From Barthelona sp. PAP020 (lineage: Eukaryota; Metamonada: BaSk clade), in contig JARQWU010000061.1 of assembly GCA_040182905.1 (NCBI GenBank), positions 1-43,436 of the forward strand: DNA of 43,436 bases. The letters run 5' to 3'. A program made the position numbers and the translations under genes. Below, piece after piece: positions 36,224-43,436 of this stretch. The notes beneath the pieces are model-generated. The model was not told where the DNA came from. It worked only from the letters and a program-made list of their open reading frames with translations, and made no database searches. How positions within the stretch are numbered: position 1 is the stretch's first letter; each line of letters begins with the position of its first letter.

Positions 36224-37489
36224 TTAGAAATATTGACTCACCTTATCTGATCTTTTAGTAACCTTTGTGTATGCAGTTTCAAAATCTTTACGCATAACAA
36301 TGTAACGATTATGTCTAACTGCTTGCATACCGGCTTCTTGACAAATGGAATGAATATCTGCTCCAGAAACCTTATCGGGACGTGTGACATAATCTTCCAA
36401 ATCAACATCATCCGCCAAAGACATCTTATTTGTACAAACTTGGAATATTAATCTCTTTTGTCTGCGATCAGGTAAAGGAAATTCAACTTTTCTATCGAGT
36501 CTACCAGGTCTTAATAAAGCAGGGTCCAATGTATCAGGTCGATTTGTGGCCATAATAACCTTCACATCATGAGATTTATCAAAACCATCCATTTGTGCTA
36601 ATAGTTCTATTAAAATACGCTGAACTTCACGATCAGACCCCAATTGTGAATCAAAACGTTTGGTAGCAATAGCATCAATTTCATCAATAAAGACAATTGA
36701 TGGTTGATTTAATCTGGCTAATTTAAACACATCACGAACCATACGAGGACCTTCACCCAAATATTTTTGCACAAATTCTGATCCAACAACACGGATAAAA
36801 GAAGCATCGGTATGATGTGCCACTGCTTGTGCCAACATAGTCTTTCCTGTACCAGGAGGCCCATATAACAATACACCCCTTGGTGGGTCAATACCGATCT
36901 GTTCATACAATGAGGAATGCGTTAAAGGAAGTTCAACTGCCTCACGCAATTCTTGTTTTTGGACATCATAACCACCAATATCGGCATAAGATACAGTTGG
37001 TCTTTCGGCAACCAACTTGACAGTTGAATCTGTTTCATCAGGTAAAATTTTTACCAAACTATTAGACACACGATGTAACGCAATAGAACATCCAGGCTTT
37101 AATTCTTCACGATCAATTGTTGATAAAACTCTGACCAAAGAATTTCCCCCATTGGCAGATGACACAATAGCAGTGTGAGAATCAATCATTTGACTGAACT
37201 GTCCAACAATAAGAGGTACAGATTGAATACGTTTAACTTCTTCTTTGGCTTGTTCCAACTCTCTTTGTAATGTAAACTCTTCATCTTTCACATAATCTAT
37301 CTGAATTCGAAGATATTTCAATTGTTCTTCTAACGCTTTCATGCGTAAATACGAGTCTTCAACCTCATTTGAAACAATTTTATCGTGAAAATTTTCAATC
37401 TATCCTTTGTTAGTAAATAAATTTAAATATATGATAAAATTAACTTTTTCATTATTAATAGGTTGAAATTTAATACCTAATTCTTCCAT
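36224..37489 (-). CDS. RPT3: 26S proteasome regulatory ATPase Rpt3 (two exons)
   Basis: AAA+ subunit of the 19S base that unfolds ubiquitylated substrates and threads them into the 20S core. I model two exons, 37445-37489 and 36224-37399, giving 406 residues (human PSMC4: 418). The longest ATG-initiated frame starts at 37342 and lacks the normal N-terminus, but its reading frame continues upstream to a TAG that makes a good splice acceptor. Exon 1 reads MEELGI, matching the conserved Rpt3 start. Visible parts are the N-terminal coiled coil, the OB domain, Walker A GPPGTGKT (195-202), Walker B FIDEID (252-257), the pore-loop region after [20 protein letters not shown] (312-319), and the C-terminal PDK.SGADI..ICQEAGM signature specific to Rpt3. 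The C-terminus ends QYF: the penultimate Tyr of the HbYX motif is kept, but the hydrophobic position is Gln. It is head-to-head with the EF-hand gene. Confidence 0.93.
37400..37444 (-). other. 45-nt spliceosomal intron in Rpt3
   Basis: On the minus strand it runs GTTAAT...TACTAAC AAAGGA TAG. It has a GT donor, a perfect TACTAAC branch motif 6 nt before the terminal TAG, and 45-nt length. Removing it joins codon 15 (AAA) to ATT in phase 0 and restores the conserved Rpt3 N-terminus. No other GT in exon 1 gives an open junction. The in-frame TAG would otherwise end the protein. Confidence 0.88.
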
Positions 37490-37556
37490 AAAACGAAATT
37501 TAAATTGTAAAAAAAAAAGAGATTTTTATAATCAAGTGCTGTTTCCTCCACAACAA
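37490..37556. promoter_or_regulatory. 67-bp divergent promoter, Rpt3 / EF-hand gene
   Basis: Only 67 bp separate the Rpt3 exon 1 ATG from the EF-hand gene ATG on the opposite strand. It contains an A10-type tract on the plus strand and no other obvious box. Both promoters and leaders must fit here, or transcription starts inside the neighbouring gene. Confidence 0.5.
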
Positions 37557-38012
37557 ATGGACTTATTTTCCGGCGATATATCTGATGCTAAACAAAAAGA
37601 AGGACTAAGGCAATTATTTAATACTTTTGACAGTGATGGAAGTGGTCATATAGATTTGGAAGAAATGGAATACTTATTGAATTCCATATCTGCAGCACTC
37701 ACAAAAAACCAAATACAAGAAATCATGACAATAGCAGATGCAGATGGAAATGGAACCATTGAATTTGAAGAGTTCGTTGAATTGATTCAAGCTGTACAAC
37801 CCACCACTGAAGATGAAATTCGGCGAACATTTAAGATATTAGATCAAGATCAAGATGGTTATATTGATTTGGAAGAATTGCGATCAGTTCTAATGAAGCT
37901 TTGCGTGGAAGAAGATATTCAATTGATCGAAGAAATGATAAAGTCTATTGATGTTGATGATGATGGAAAGATTAGTTTGGAAGAATTTTTTACTCTAAAT
38001 ACTAAACGATAA
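37557..38012 (+). CDS. Four-EF-hand calcium sensor, calmodulin/centrin-like
   Basis: 151 residues from the ATG at 37557. The frame is open seven codons further upstream, but only from a GTG, which eukaryotes would not normally use. Four canonical 12-residue EF loops are complete: 25-36 (DSDGSGHIDLEE), 61-72 (DADGNGTIEFEE), 96-107 (DQDQDGYIDLEE) and 132-143 (DVDDDGKISLEE). Each has Asp at position 1, Gly at 6, Ile at 8 and Glu at 12, so all four should bind calcium. Length and spacing match the calmodulin/troponin C/centrin class. The sequence is too divergent to be the conserved calmodulin itself, and the N-terminus is not the basic one typical of centrin. It is probably a cytosolic or cytoskeletal calcium sensor; the target is unknown. 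Confidence 0.88.
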   Translation: MDLFSGDISDAKQKEGLRQLFNTFDSDGSGHIDLEEMEYLLNSISAALTKNQIQEIMTIADADGNGTIEFEEFVELIQAVQPTTEDEIRRTFKILDQDQDGYIDLEELRSVLMKLCVEEDIQLIEEMIKSIDVDDDGKISLEEFFTLNTKR

Positions 38013-38078
38013 TTGTAAATATATTTGTAAAAAAAAAAAATTTTTTTTCCTACCAACAATTTTTTTTCTCAAAATCTA
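38013..38078. other. 66-bp head-to-tail spacer with A/T palindrome
   Basis: Between the EF-hand stop and the RabGAP start. An A11 run joins a T8 run (38030-38048), containing an A8T8 palindrome, and a second T8 run follows. It must serve both 3'-end formation of one gene and the start of the next. Confidence 0.45.
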
Positions 38079-39104
38079 ATGAATTTGAATGATTTATTGA
38101 CCACATATGAAGAAAAAAGGTCACATAAATCATATATGAATGTAGTTAATCATATATTAAATAACGCTACGGAAAAGAAAACAGAATTGAGGAAAAGATT
38201 ATTTATCACCATGTTAGATTTAAAACCTATGGGATTAGTTGAAAATACTACATCTTCATATTACAAACAGATTTCTTTGGATACCAATCGAGCAACAAAT
38301 TTTGATTCTCCCCCGAAAGTCTTATGTGAAAAGGAAAAACTCAATTTAAAAGTCATTTTAGAATCTTTATTGTTTTATTCACCTGAATGTCATTATTATC
38401 AAGGATTACATGCCATTGTTTCTTTATTGAAACTGGTATTTCCCGAAGATACTAAAACTGACAATGAATATGTATTATCAGCATTGTACAAATTGACAAA
38501 ACATCATTTAAAATGGTGTTGTTTGGAGTCTTTTGACGTTGTCCAATCAGTTCTTTTGTTAATACCTTGCATTTTAGAAAAATTCAATGAATCGCTTGCA
38601 AAATTTGTATTGATGGCTGATCCTCCTTGTATTTTTCCAATGAGTTGGATATTGACTTTGTTTGGTTATATCATGTCCAACGAAGATGATGCTTATAGAG
38701 TCTTTGAATTTTTGGTTTTTTCTCATCCAATTGCTGGTATTTATTTAACTTGTTCCTATTTATTGAAGGAAAAAGACCTCATTTTGAATATGAGTACTCC
38801 TGAAGAAATATTCAATCTTTCTAAAAATTCTAGCCCGGTGTGGGAAGAGCTTATTAAAGACACTGTACACTATCTAAAAAAATATCCAATAAACAGTCTT
38901 TTGGCAAATGACATCACCGTTAAAAACGCTTGTGATGATGTATTCCCATTTGATTATTGTCCCATTTTTGATGAACTATCAATCGATAATGATGAAAACA
39001 CAGACAGATCTAATTCTTTAAATGTTCTAAAAAAGCGCTCATACATTGGCATTGCAATTGGAATCGCTATTTGTGGTGGTTTGTTGTTGTTCAATATGGA
39101 ATGA
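38079..39104 (+). CDS. Tail-anchored TBC-domain RabGAP, TBC1D20/Gyp8-like
   Basis: 341 residues. TBC domains accelerate GTP hydrolysis by Rab GTPases with an Arg and a Gln finger. Both are visible: the IxxDxxR motif as ISLDTNR (D68, R71) and YQG as HYYQGLH (Q108). The stretches ECHYYQGLHAIV, FPMSWILTLFGYIMS and VFEFLVFSHPIAGIYL match the TBC1D20/Gyp8 branch. A single hydrophobic segment (about 320-338) followed by only a few residues is a C-terminal tail anchor, as in TBC1D20, which sits on the ER and acts on Rab1 and Rab18. I infer the same place and substrates. It is somewhat shorter than human TBC1D20 (403). ATG at 38079 is the first in frame, 66 bp after the EF-hand gene. Confidence 0.86.
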   Translation: MNLNDLLTTYEEKRSHKSYMNVVNHILNNATEKKTELRKRLFITMLDLKPMGLVENTTSSYYKQISLDTNRATNFDSPPKVLCEKEKLNLKVILESLLFYSPECHYYQGLHAIVSLLKLVFPEDTKTDNEYVLSALYKLTKHHLKWCCLESFDVVQSVLLLIPCILEKFNESLAKFVLMADPPCIFPMSWILTLFGYIMSNEDDAYRVFEFLVFSHPIAGIYLTCSYLLKEKDLILNMSTPEEIFNLSKNSSPVWEELIKDTVHYLKKYPINSLLANDITVKNACDDVFPFDYCPIFDELSIDNDENTDRSNSLNVLKKRSYIGIAIGIAICGGLLLFNME

Positions 39105-39182
39105 TCGTATTTTGAATCAAACAAGTGCTAAAGAAGAAGAAAGTACGCATTGAATTTGAGAAAAATCTTGCTTATAAATTTT

Positions 39183-39201
39183 GTTCTGGTTTTTCCAGAA
39201 C
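39183..39201 (+). terminator. 3' hairpin after the RabGAP gene
   Basis: GTTCTGG (39183-39189) pairs perfectly with CCAGAAC (39195-39201) around a T5 loop, and can extend past one bulged base. A T8 tract follows. It lies about 80 bp after the RabGAP stop and may mark its 3' end. The function is inferred. Confidence 0.4.
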
Positions 39202-39218
39202 CAATTTTTTTTGTTCGA

Positions 39219-39262
39219 TAAATTAAATTAAATTAAATTAAATTAAAATAAATTAAATTAAT
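39219..39262. repeat. AAATT pentanucleotide microsatellite
   Basis: About eight tandem copies of AAATT, with one imperfect unit (AAAAT) after the fifth. It is a slippage-type repeat in the spacer. Confidence 0.9.
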
Positions 39263-39460
39263 ATTTTTTTTGTTCAAATCAATAATAACACTAGTTGATA
39301 TAATATCTAATCTAGATATTTGACGTTAAAAGAAAAGTATTAAAAAAAGAAATGGAATCATTTGGTTCTTCTTGATGAAACGGTTTCACATTAAATCTTG
39401 GTATTAAATGGAAAGAGACAAAAATCTCGTTCCAATAAAAAAAAGTTATGCTAATTTATA

Positions 39461-39916
39461 GAGAAATGAATAAATTTTGTTATTTCAACTATTTAATCAA
39501 GAATAAGTGTTTCTACAATAAAGGAAAGAAACCAAAGTCTATCCACATTGAAGAGACCTTTTTCAAAAGAAAAAGTATTCAATATATCCTGAGTGGTGTC
39601 AATATTTATAAATTCCACGGTTTTGGAAATCACACAAGCAAAATTTCTTTTAAAAAAGTTCTTTGAGGATAAATAACAACTATACAACAAAAATGTTACA
39701 CCAATTTTTAATTGGGAGAATAAATTGAAATCTTAAAAAAGGAAAAAGAGAAAAAAAAAGAAAAAATTGAGTAACATTCCATCATTTTTTCATTTGTCCA
39801 TGTTCGCCTTTGAAGAAAACCAAGGATCATATGAATTAGATCAACGTGCAAAGAAACCCAGAAAAATTGTTGAAGAACCAGACGAAGATGCTTTTGCAAA
39901 ATTGGATTGGTTTTTG
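39461..39916 (+). repeat. Duplicated 5' module, copy A (WD40 gene)
   Basis: Covers about 340 bp of upstream DNA plus the first ~39 codons of the WD40 gene. It is clearly alignable with 42017-42500. Shared landmarks are ATTCAATC/ATTTAATC-AAGAATAA, TTTTTCAAA(A/G)GAAAAAG, GAGTGGTGT...TTTATAAATTC, AAATAACAA.TA.ACAACAAAA and AATAAATTGAAATCT. In the coding part a 24-bp run over codons EEPDEDAF is identical. Edges are estimates by eye. Confidence 0.8.
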
Positions 39917-41170
39917 GACAAAACTGAGTATGAAGAGAAGGTTCCAAGTTTAAAAAGGCAGATTGATGAATTAAAAGAGGAAAAAGAGACGTGTTTGTGT
40001 AAAGAACGAGACTTCAACAATGAAGTGGATGATTTCAAGATTAGAGAAGAGAAATGGATGAATAAAAACCAAGAATTAACAAATAAAGTCGATTTTTTGA
40101 CAAAACAACTGATGGAGCTTGGGAACAGAAATCATGGAAAACAACCAGTTGAAAATACAAAGCAATTTCTTTCAAATGATTTAACTAACAAAGTGAATGA
40201 GCTTATATACAACAATGATGAAGATCAACCAAACGAAAATAGAAGGCAAATTCTTGATTCACATGAAAGATTTGAAGAAAATCCTGTGTTTAGCGAGGAA
40301 TTTCCTGATAGCGAGGTTTATGCCCTTGATTACAACTCTGATGGAAGGGTTTTTGCAGTTTCAGGATATCGTGATACATTACTCAGAGTCTATAACACTG
40401 AAACACATGAAATTCTGTATGAAGAGAAATATGTAAAAGATTGGGGTCTTAATTTCAGTCCAGACTCCAAACTGTTGGCAATTGGTGAAGGTGAAGATCC
40501 AGTAATTCATATCATTGAAGTTGATTTTTGGAGAGTAGTAAGAGTGATTAGGGGCATGGCAAATAATTTAAATCGGTTGTGGTTTTCACCAGATGGCAAA
40601 TTGCTTTCTTTTGGTATGGATAACGGTTACATTGCGATATACACGGTTGAAGGACAGAAGTTGCATGAATCTCGAGCACATGAAGATCATGTTCGATCTG
40701 TACGTATTAGCCCTGATATGAAGTACTTTGCATCTGTCAGCCATGATGGATGTTCAAAGTTGTTTTCATTGGAGACATATGAAGAGCTTCGCACGTGGAG
40801 TCATCATGGTAACGAAGTCACATCAGGCAACTTCTCACCCGATGGTGCTTATTGGGGGACAGGTGATACCAGTGGCACAATCAGAATATTTGATGTTGAA
40901 TCTGGAAAATTGTTGAGAAGGTTTAAGGTTCATGATGATGTGATAGAATCTGTCATCTTCTCTCAAGATGGTTCATTGATCTTTTCTGGTTCTAGTGATG
41001 GATCATTTGCTGTTATTCGAAGAGAAATAGGTCAAGTGCTGCAGAAGGTGCGTGTACCTTTTGCAATTCAAGCTATGGCTCTCAACCATGATGGAACTCG
41101 TTTGTTGTGTAGTGGTTACAATGGTCGGAATAATGTCCCAATCCAAGAGTTCATTGCTTCAAACCTGTGA
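39800..41170 (+). CDS. Coiled-coil / WD40 repeat protein with shared N-terminal module
   Basis: 456 residues. Residues 1-40 form a module with a basic patch (QRAKKPRK) followed by EEPDEDAFAKLD, shared with the kinase encoded downstream. Residues about 45-115 are a charged coiled coil. About 165-450 is a WD40 propeller of six or seven blades, with repeated (N/S)FSPDG(K/A), SGS.DG and (R/K)(I/L)F(D/S).E(S/T) elements. The blades lack most classical terminal WD dipeptides. The coiled coil suggests an oligomeric scaffold; the partner is unknown. The frame is open 11 codons further upstream but only from TTG. ATG at 39800 matches the second ATG of the kinase gene. Compared with that gene, the kinase domain is absent here between the shared N-module and a similar coiled coil (LKEEK...ER). 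Confidence 0.85.
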   Translation: MFAFEENQGSYELDQRAKKPRKIVEEPDEDAFAKLDWFLDKTEYEEKVPSLKRQIDELKEEKETCLCKERDFNNEVDDFKIREEKWMNKNQELTNKVDFLTKQLMELGNRNHGKQPVENTKQFLSNDLTNKVNELIYNNDEDQPNENRRQILDSHERFEENPVFSEEFPDSEVYALDYNSDGRVFAVSGYRDTLLRVYNTETHEILYEEKYVKDWGLNFSPDSKLLAIGEGEDPVIHIIEVDFWRVVRVIRGMANNLNRLWFSPDGKLLSFGMDNGYIAIYTVEGQKLHESRAHEDHVRSVRISPDMKYFASVSHDGCSKLFSLETYEELRTWSHHGNEVTSGNFSPDGAYWGTGDTSGTIRIFDVESGKLLRRFKVHDDVIESVIFSQDGSLIFSGSSDGSFAVIRREIGQVLQKVRVPFAIQAMALNHDGTRLLCSGYNGRNNVPIQEFIASNL

Positions 41171-42346
41171 AACTTCACATTGCATTTTGCATTTATGCCT
41201 CATGATGACATGTTCACTTTGCTTCTCAGGTTCCACAACTTGCAAATTTAAAACACATTTTCATTTCATCATTTAATGCATTTTCAAACTGCTTTTTGAC
41301 CACAGATTCACTTCAAATCCCTAAAACAACATCAACCAGCCATAAATGAAATGAAACCAAATCACTTAAATGATTTGAGAAATTGGACATCTCAAACCTT
41401 TTGTCCTCTTATTTTTGTGATGTTTCTCATTATTTTGACAAAAACTTCTTTAATTTGAACCAATTTAACAGGTTGGTGGACATGAAATCTCAAACATGTT
41501 GCTTTGGCAAATTGATTCAACAGCCTCCAACAACATTAAGTCCGTCAAATCGGGGTGTTTTCAAATAAACATGAGGCTTTACATCCCATCCCAATGAGTT
41601 TATACCTCCAATTCACTTTAATTATGTTGTCTTTTGTTCTTTCAAGACGTTTTTGACATTTTTGGATTAATAGATCAGATGATCAATGGCCTTTGATCAA
41701 TTATCTCAAAAATATCAAACCAATTCTTGGGTAGGGATCAAACAATGTAACTTTCAGAAAAAAGAAATGGAAAAATTCAATTTTGATGAGTAATTATAAA
41801 CTTGGGATCATGTTTCCTGTCAGAGTTCTTTTGTAATTTTAAGGAAGCAAAATATTGACATTCTTTCCCTTCATTTTAGAAAAATCTTAAGTCTTTCAGC
41901 AGATCAATCGGGTTTCAAAAACTTTAAACCGAATAAAAGTATTTTGTTTTTATTCACTCATTGCTTGAAAGCCTGTTGCTGTAGTTGTGAAACAACTATA
42001 TTATCTATTTAATGTGAAAGAAATGGTTGTTGTTACTCATCCAATTTATTCAATCAAGAATAATTGTGTTTGTTGTATTTTGACAAGGAACTCAAACAAA
42101 TGTCAGGCAATTCAAGTTTTTCCAAATAAAGACATATTTTTCAAAGGAAAAAGCCCTCAAAACATCTTGAGTGGTGTTTATGTTTATAAATTCAACGGTT
42201 TTTGAAAACATAACTTTTGGAAAAAAGATCATTTTTCTTTTAAAACAGTTCTTTTTAGGTAAATAACAAATACACAACAAAATATTTGATCACTTTTTTG
42301 AATAATACAATAAATTGAAATCTAACAGAAAGCTAAATTAGAAAAA
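41171..42346. other. Intergenic region between WD40 and kinase genes
   Basis: 1,176 bp with no supported gene. The first half is CA/CT-richer than neighbouring spacers and has only short, unrecognisable frames. A small stem (CGGGTTT/AAACCG) lies near 41908-41931. From about 42017 the DNA is copy B of the duplicated promoter module. I see no RNA gene here. Confidence 0.55.
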
Positions 42347-42500
42347 ATGTTTTGCAAAATTTCATCTTTCCATTTATACATGTTGAGCTTTGAAGAATTT
42401 GAAAGATTAAAAAACCTTGAACATCAGCGTGTAAAGAAGCGCAGAAAAATTGGTGAAGAACCAGACGAAGATGCTTTTGAAAAATTAGATAATTTTTTGA
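42017..42500 (+). repeat. Duplicated 5' module, copy B (kinase gene)
   Basis: Counterpart of 39461-39916, about 2.56 kb downstream in the same orientation. Similarity runs through the upstream block, the leader and the first ~40 codons (…RKIGEEPDEDAF…), then stops where the kinase domain begins. The untranslated and coding parts are both conserved, so the duplication carried the promoter along. Confidence 0.8.
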
Positions 42501-43436
42501 AATCGAGTGACGTCAATATACCAGGAAGTGACTTTGAAATAGTAAAAAGAGACTTCAAAATAGGTGGATTTGGGCTCTTACATCTTGCCAAAAGACATGG
42601 AAAGATTGTAGTAATCAAAGTATTTGTTGATAAAGTTGAAAAAATTACTGATGATGAACTTAACAGGGAATGCTTTCCTATGGTTTTAAATCACCCATTT
42701 ATTCGACAAATCTTTGGAGTTACTGAGATTGAGAACAAAAAGGCTGTTGTAATGGAGTATTGTGATGCTGATCTTGAGGAAATGATACCAGAGTTGTCAT
42801 TGAAGGAGAAGTTGGTTATCATGATGCAGGTTTCGTCTGCGCTTGAGTTTTGTCACAGGAAAGGTGTTATGCACAGGGATTTGAAGCCGAATAATGTGTT
42901 GTTGAGACTTGGTGTAGATGGTGTTTATACACCTGCCATCGCTGATTTTGGGCTTGTTCGTGATACAAGCAGGAGTTCTGCAAATTCGATGATGGGCGCA
43001 ATTAGGTACGTGGCTCCTGAATTGGCTGATGAATCTGAAGCTATTAAGGCTATGCCTGCTGATGTTTGGTCTTTTGGTGTTATGTTGGCTCAGGTCATTT
43101 CTGGTTTTCTTCCTTTTGAAGGGTTGAGTGAGTTTCAAATTGCTAAAAAATTGATCAAGGGACAACTTCCGTATGGCAAGGAATTATTGGATACAATACC
43201 TGGGTTTGGAATTATAAAGAGGTGTTTAGCTGTTGAGACTGCTGCCAGGCCAACGTTCAGCGAGATCACGGAGTATTTGCAGATGTTAATTGAGCGTTTC
43301 GAAGGGTTGGGATTCGACGAGAAGAGGTTGGTGAAGGAGAATGCTCTGTTGAAGGAGGAAAAGAACATTTGGCTTTTGGAAAGAAAGGGATATGTGGAAA
43401 GGGTTCAAGAATTGACAGATGAAATCGGTGAGTTGA
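42347..43436 (+). CDS. TKL-like protein kinase with shared N-terminal module (partial, runs off the window)
   Basis: 363 codons are open to the window edge with no stop seen. Residues 1-50 hold a basic patch (RVKKRRK, possible nuclear signal) and the EEPDEDAFEKLD module shared with the WD40 gene. Residues about 62-318 are a complete kinase domain: glycine loop IGGFG (72-76), Lys91 in VVIK, Glu108 of helix C, HRDLKPNN (176-183, catalytic Asp178), DFG (200-202), RYVAPE (220-225), DVWSFG (239-244) and the invariant Arg301. It therefore looks catalytically competent, and HRDLKPNN with GLVRD/RYVAPE suggests a tyrosine-kinase-like Ser/Thr kinase. A coiled coil begins at about 325. ATG at 42347 is the first in frame. 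The ATG at 42380 aligns with the WD40 gene's only possible start and may be the true one. What lies after the coiled coil is not visible; a WD40 propeller is plausible. Confidence 0.87.
   Translation, partial: MFCKISSFHLYMLSFEEFERLKNLEHQRVKKRRKIGEEPDEDAFEKLDNFLKSSDVNIPGSDFEIVKRDFKIGGFGLLHLAKRHGKIVVIKVFVDKVEKITDDELNRECFPMVLNHPFIRQIFGVTEIENKKAVVMEYCDADLEEMIPELSLKEKLVIMMQVSSALEFCHRKGVMHRDLKPNNVLLRLGVDGVYTPAIADFGLVRDTSRSSANSMMGAIRYVAPELADESEAIKAMPADVWSFGVMLAQVISGFLPFEGLSEFQIAKKLIKGQLPYGKELLDTIPGFGIIKRCLAVETAARPTFSEITEYLQMLIERFEGLGFDEKRLVKENALLKEEKNIWLLERKGYVERVQELTDEIGEL

Larger units (their letters stand above)
39105..39799. other. Intergenic region with 3' hairpin, AAATT microsatellite and duplicated promoter block
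   Basis: 695 bp without a supported gene. From left to right it holds a hairpin (39183-39201), an AAATT microsatellite (about 39219-39262) and, from about 39461, a block repeated upstream of the kinase gene at about 42017. An open frame at 39448-39666 lies in the repeated block. Its counterpart at 41987-42205 shares the stretch around ILSGV.(V/I)YKF, but similarity continues past the stops, so I read it as untranslated. Confidence 0.55.

Noticed and set aside
37536-37556. GTG start seven codons upstream for the EF-hand protein
   Set aside because: Cytosolic eukaryotic translation would use the ATG at 37557. The same reasoning moves the E2F-like start to 5883 (from TTG at 5880) and the WD40 start to 39800 (from TTG at 39767).
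39448-39666. Small gene upstream of the WD40 protein, with a related frame at 41987-42205
   Set aside because: The two frames share a stretch around ILSGV..YKF. The second stops early, the starts do not align, and nucleotide similarity continues past both stops, so conservation reflects the duplicated promoter block rather than a protein.
42797-43165. 122-codon minus-strand frame opposite the kinase gene
   Set aside because: It overlaps the catalytic core of an intact plus-strand kinase and its translation has no recognisable features.
1-43436. Ciliate or bacterial origin of the window
   Set aside because: TAA, TAG and TGA are all used as stops, so ciliate codes do not fit. A spliceosomal intron with eukaryote-specific genes excludes bacteria, despite the bacterial look of the solenoid modules.

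Overview
The window looks like nuclear DNA of a compact, AT-rich protist genome, most likely a heterolobosean amoeboflagellate of the Naegleria type. That placement is inference. It rests on the eukaryotic genes present (Rpt3, a TBC1D20-like RabGAP, an E2F-like factor, an HPS5/Vps8-class tether, calmodulin-like EF-hands), one 45-nt intron with a TACTAAC branch motif, gaps between genes as short as 66-67 bp, and long AT-rich spacers with poly-A/T. TAA, TAG and TGA all end genes, so the code is standard and ciliate-type recoding is excluded. There are no bacterial operons, and I found no tRNA, rRNA or CRISPR array.

Layout. 1-1074: no convincing gene. 1075-4284 (-): beta-propeller/alpha-solenoid/RING trafficking protein, probably HPS5- or Vps8-like. 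4502-5758 (-): cytosolic phosphoglycerate kinase. 5883-6440 (+): short E2F-type winged-helix factor, divergent from PGK across 124 bp. 6933-35942 (+): one uninterrupted 29-kb frame for a 9,669-residue secreted-then-anchored surface protein. It has a signal peptide, about 8,400 residues of beta-solenoid, a Pmp-like beta-helix, GCC2/GCC3 cysteine repeats and about nine membrane spans. 36224-37489 (-): proteasome ATPase Rpt3, whose true start lies in a small upstream exon. 37557-38012 (+): four-EF-hand protein. 38079-39104 (+): tail-anchored TBC1D20/Gyp8-like RabGAP. 39800-41170 (+): coiled-coil/WD40 protein. 42347 to the window end (+): a protein kinase cut off by the window edge.

The last two genes share a duplicated 5' module (promoter, leader and the first ~40 codons) but then diverge into different bodies. 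The coiled coil after the kinase domain resembles the one in the WD40 protein, so the WD40 gene may be a kinase-less sibling.

The most striking object is the giant surface protein. Its N-cap, recurring long-period modules and C-cap resemble bacterial autotransporter/haemagglutinin adhesins, mounted on a eukaryotic multi-pass membrane anchor. The other genes are housekeeping or trafficking genes and do not form an evident pathway cluster.
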